Of a stretch of DNA of 64,000 bases, positions 61,580 to 64,000 are shown in pieces. The stretch's first letter is position 1; every line of letters begins with the position of its first letter. The translations under genes were made by a program, and so were the position numbers. The notes below the pieces were generated by a model. That model was not told where the DNA came from. It was given only the letters and a program-made list of their open reading frames with translations, and made no database searches. The stretch is taken from NCBI GenBank assembly GCA_009728235.1, contig WNZI01000003.1, positions 121,717-185,716 on the forward strand, read 5' to 3'. Source of the DNA: Vibrio cholerae (lineage in GTDB: Bacteria > Actinomycetota > Actinomycetes > Actinomycetales > Micrococcaceae).

Positions 61580-62860
61580 GTGATTGACGTCAACGACCTC
61601 CGCCAGAATCCCGAGCAGTTCCGAGCATCGCAGCGTGCACGCAGGGCGGACGAGTCCCTGGTCGACGCCGTCCTCGCGGCTGATACGTCGCGGCGCGAGT
61701 CGGTGACGGCCTACGAGACGCTCCGGGCCGAGCAGAACGCCTTCGGGAAGCGGGTGGCCCAGGCCAAGGGCGAGGAGAAGCAGGCGCTCCTGGCCGAGGT
61801 CAAGGAGCTGGCGGCGGCGGTCAAGGCTGCCGCGGCTGCCTCCGAGGCGGCGAAGGCGGAGCAGGAGGTGCTGCTGCGCAAGCTGCCGAACCTGGTGCAG
61901 GAGGGCGTGCCGGAGGGCGGCGAGGACGACTACGTGGTGGTGAAGAAGGTCGGCACCCCGCGGGACTTCGCCGCGGAGGGCTTCGAGCCACGCGACCACC
62001 TCGAGATCGGCGAGCTGATCGGCGCGATCGACATGGAACGCGGGGCGAAGGTCTCCGGGTCACGCTTCTACTTCCTGAAGGGCGTCGGCGCGCGCCTCGA
62101 ACTCGCCCTGCTGCGCATGGCGCTCGACCAGGCCATGGATGCCGGTTTCACCCCCATGATCACCCCCACCCTGGTGAGGCCGGAGACCATGCAGGGCACC
62201 GGGTTCGACATCGCGCACGACGCCGAGATCTACCGGCTCGAGGAGGACAACCTCTACCTCGTCGGCACCTCGGAGGTCGCGCTTGCCGGCTACCACTCGG
62301 ACGAGATCATCGACGTCGGTGCCGGCCCCGTCCGCTACGCGGGCTGGTCCTCCTGCTATCGCCGGGAGGCCGGCTCGCACGGCAGGGACACCCGCGGCAT
62401 CATCCGCGTGCACCAGTTCAACAAGGTGGAGATGTTCACCTACACCACCGTGGAGGACGCGGCTGCGGAGCATGAGCGCATGCTCGCCTGGGAAGAGGAG
62501 ATGCTCGCGAAGGTCGAGGTCCCGTACCGGGTCATCGACACCGCTGCCGGGGACCTCGGGATGTCCGCGGCGCGCAAGTTCGACTGCGAGGCCTGGGTGC
62601 CGACGCAGGGCGACTACCGCGAGCTGACGTCGACGTCGAACTGCACCACCTTCCAGGCCCGGCGCCTGAACATCCGCGAGCGGCAGGAGGGTGAGGGCCA
62701 GAAGGGTACGCGCGCCGTCGCCACCCTGAACGGCACCCTCGCCACCACCCGCTGGATCGTGGCGATCCTCGAGCACCACCAGAATCCCGACGGCTCGGTC
62801 ACCGTCCCGGTTGCGCTGCGCCCGTATCTTAACGGAATGGAAATCCTTCCGGTACTGTGA
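61580..62860 (+). CDS. serS: Seryl-tRNA synthetase
   Basis: 426-residue class II synthetase, essential. N-terminal coiled-coil arm (about 30-105, rich in Ala/Glu/Lys: [20 protein letters not shown]) that grips tRNA-Ser; catalytic core with motif 1 [12 protein letters not shown] region, motif 2 [20 protein letters not shown] and motif 3 [21 protein letters not shown] start at 61580 follows a leaderless -10 and gives the canonical [12 protein letters not shown]-terminus. Divergent from the lipid kinase gene. Confidence 0.97.
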   Translation: MIDVNDLRQNPEQFRASQRARRADESLVDAVLAADTSRRESVTAYETLRAEQNAFGKRVAQAKGEEKQALLAEVKELAAAVKAAAAASEAAKAEQEVLLRKLPNLVQEGVPEGGEDDYVVVKKVGTPRDFAAEGFEPRDHLEIGELIGAIDMERGAKVSGSRFYFLKGVGARLELALLRMALDQAMDAGFTPMITPTLVRPETMQGTGFDIAHDAEIYRLEEDNLYLVGTSEVALAGYHSDEIIDVGAGPVRYAGWSSCYRREAGSHGRDTRGIIRVHQFNKVEMFTYTTVEDAAAEHERMLAWEEEMLAKVEVPYRVIDTAAGDLGMSAARKFDCEAWVPTQGDYRELTSTSNCTTFQARRLNIRERQEGEGQKGTRAVATLNGTLATTRWIVAILEHHQNPDGSVTVPVALRPYLNGMEILPVL

Positions 62861-62904
62861 GCGGCGCCCTACCGGGCTGTCGGCGGGGGGTGCTTCACTG
62901 AACC

Positions 62905-63741
62905 ATGAGTACTTTGATCAATGCCGGCATCGATGACCGGCGGGAACACCGCAAGCACCACCTCATCGCCCTCGACGTCGACGGCACCCTCGTGGATCAC
63001 GAGGGAGCCATGACGGAAGAGGTGCGCGACGCCGCGCGGGCCGTCATCGAAGCCGGACACGACGTCATCATCGCCACGGGCAGGTCCCTCGGGGCCACGC
63101 TTCCCGTCATCAGGCTCCTCGGTATCACGAGGGGCTACGCCGTCTGCTCGAACGGCGGGGTCACGCTCCGCATCGACGCGACCCTGCCCGAGGGTTTCGA
63201 GGTGACCGAGCGGGTGACCTTCGATCCGAGGCCCGCACTGACGGCCCTCCGGGAGCGGTTGCCGGCCGCGAAGTACGCCCTCGAGGACGATCGCGGGCGC
63301 TTCCTGTCCACGGAGAGCTTCCAGGATGCGAGCTTCGGGTCCGAGGCCGAGAGCGTCGACTTCGAGGAGATGCTCCGGAGCCGGGCGGTGCGGGTGGTCG
63401 TCTTCAGCACGGACTCCTCCGCGGAGGAGTTCGGCGAGGCCGTGGCGTCGATCGGCCTGCACGGCGTGACCTACTCCGTCGGCTGGACCGCCTGGCTGGA
63501 CATCGCCGCCTCCGGCGTCACGAAGGCGAGTGCGCTGGAGGTCCTCAGGCGCAGGCTGGGCACGGACGCGGAGCTCACCGTCGCGGTCGGTGACGGCCGG
63601 AACGACATCGAGATGCTCCAGTGGGCCGGCCGCGGTGTCGCCATGGGCCAGGCGCCGGACGAGGTGCGCTCGGCAGCATCGGAGGTCACGGGCACCGTCT
63701 ACGACGACGGCGCCGCGAAGGTCCTTCGCTCACTCGTGTGA
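62905..63741 (+). CDS. HAD-superfamily phosphatase, Cof type
   Basis: 278 residues. Motif I IALDVDGTLVDHEG (Asp nucleophile), motif II IIATGRSLGATLPV, Lys in SGVTKASALEVLRR and motif IV AVGDGRNDIEMLQWAG; cap domain about 90-200. A second member of the family is at 41554. It follows serS by 44 nt and may be co-transcribed. Substrate unknown. Start ATG 62905 has no clear ribosome site; a shorter start is possible. Confidence 0.92.
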   Translation: MSTLINAGIDDRREHRKHHLIALDVDGTLVDHEGAMTEEVRDAARAVIEAGHDVIIATGRSLGATLPVIRLLGITRGYAVCSNGGVTLRIDATLPEGFEVTERVTFDPRPALTALRERLPAAKYALEDDRGRFLSTESFQDASFGSEAESVDFEEMLRSRAVRVVVFSTDSSAEEFGEAVASIGLHGVTYSVGWTAWLDIAASGVTKASALEVLRRRLGTDAELTVAVGDGRNDIEMLQWAGRGVAMGQAPDEVRSAASEVTGTVYDDGAAKVLRSLV

Positions 63742-63745
63742 CACC

Positions 63746-64000
63746 TCAGTAGGCGAGGCTGGCCTCCGGCAGGGACGCAGGGCCGTAGGTCAGGTCCAGC
63801 AGGCGCGCGGCAGCCGGACGCGTGGCCCATTCCTCCATCCAGTGGGAGCGGACGACGGCGCGGCTCACCGCCTGGGCGGTGATCCCGAGTTCTTCGGCGA
63901 TGTATCTCTGCTGCCCCCTGGCGCCCGGAGTCATGAGGTCCAGGACCGTCCACTCGGCATCCGTGCGGGTGTGGACGATCTGTCCCAGCAGTCTCAGGAC
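63746..64000 (-). CDS. C-terminal part of an HTH-containing protein, 5' end outside the window
   Basis: 85 codons visible, open to the window end. Contains a helix-turn-helix of the kind QQRYIAEELGITAQAVSRAV, with sigma-region-4-like spacing, after TDAEWTVLDLMTPG. The tail WATRPAAARLLDLTYGP has an aromatic patch. It resembles the C-terminal HTH of SatD-type proteins, but without the N-terminus this is a weak guess. Convergent with the HAD gene, 4 nt between stops. Confidence 0.6.
   Translation of the reverse strand, partial: VLRLLGQIVHTRTDAEWTVLDLMTPGARGQQRYIAEELGITAQAVSRAVVRSHWMEEWATRPAAARLLDLTYGPASLPEASLAY

Noticed and set aside
1..64000. Mobile elements or genomic island
   Set aside because: No transposase, integrase, terminal repeats or attachment duplication beside the two tRNAs; gene content and codon style look uniform.

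Overview
The window looks like a chromosomal segment of a high-GC actinobacterium, most likely Micrococcaceae (Arthrobacter sensu lato). This is inferred from the fhaA-fhaB-pstP cluster, the DUF5997 and DUF2630 proteins, the ImuA'-ImuB-DnaE2 mutasome under an actinobacterial SOS box, Ku plus a three-domain LigD, and many start codons sitting 6-7 nt behind a -10 hexamer (leaderless mRNAs). No insertion sequence, prophage or CRISPR array is visible. The fha/pstP cluster is usually close to oriC in this group, so the left edge is probably origin-proximal.

Layout: 1-2.4 kb, Ser/Thr phosphorylation signalling (pstP, fhaB, fhaA); 2.8 kb, tRNA-Leu(CAG); 2.9-8.9 kb, SOS mutasome operon; 9-10.1 kb, divergent pair of DUF5997 and a free-standing LysR effector domain; 10.2-14 kb, an SDR, then gluconate permease, gluconokinase and GntR around a two-site operator; 14-18.3 kb, stress and envelope genes (dps, SRPBCC, orphan pstS, SDR, hsp20 with both HAIR and CIRCE-like operators); 18.5 kb, tRNA-Val(CAC); 19-25.5 kb, a broken flavoprotein gene, nhaA and the NHEJ genes ku and ligD; 25.5-28.4 kb, phosphoketolase and an SRPBCC protein; 28.4-33.5 kb, GntR regulator, MatC-like permease, type III CoA-transferase and a fused carboxyltransferase; 33.5-36 kb, EAL protein and a (p)ppGpp-synthetase-like gene translationally coupled to a small protein; 36-39.4 kb, esterase and an MhqO/MhqD-like detoxification operon; 39.4-48.3 kb, sugar kinase, PEBP, HAD, GDPD, GH43, kinase-fold, uracil permease and SDR genes; 48.3-57.4 kb, aldehyde dehydrogenase, pgm, glycerate kinase, acyl-CoA ligase, peptide transporter and amidase; 57.6-64 kb, rhodanese, pheA, topoisomerase IB, a YT-repeat protein, diacylglycerol kinase, serS, HAD phosphatase and an HTH gene cut by the window end.

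A striking global feature is nine apparent small indels in seven otherwise well-conserved genes. In six genes, adding one base per lesion (two for GDPD) restores an exact multiple of three and family-consistent protein. This looks more like residual sequencing error than real decay, and affected genes should be read with that in mind.

No wholly new large system stands out. The best candidates for new biology are the regulator-permease-CoA-transferase-carboxyltransferase operon (possible dicarboxylate activation and decarboxylation without an adjacent biotin carrier), the overlapping alarmone-synthetase/small-protein pair, the HAIR plus 7-nt-spaced CIRCE promoter of hsp20, and the DUF5997/orphan LysR effector-domain pair.
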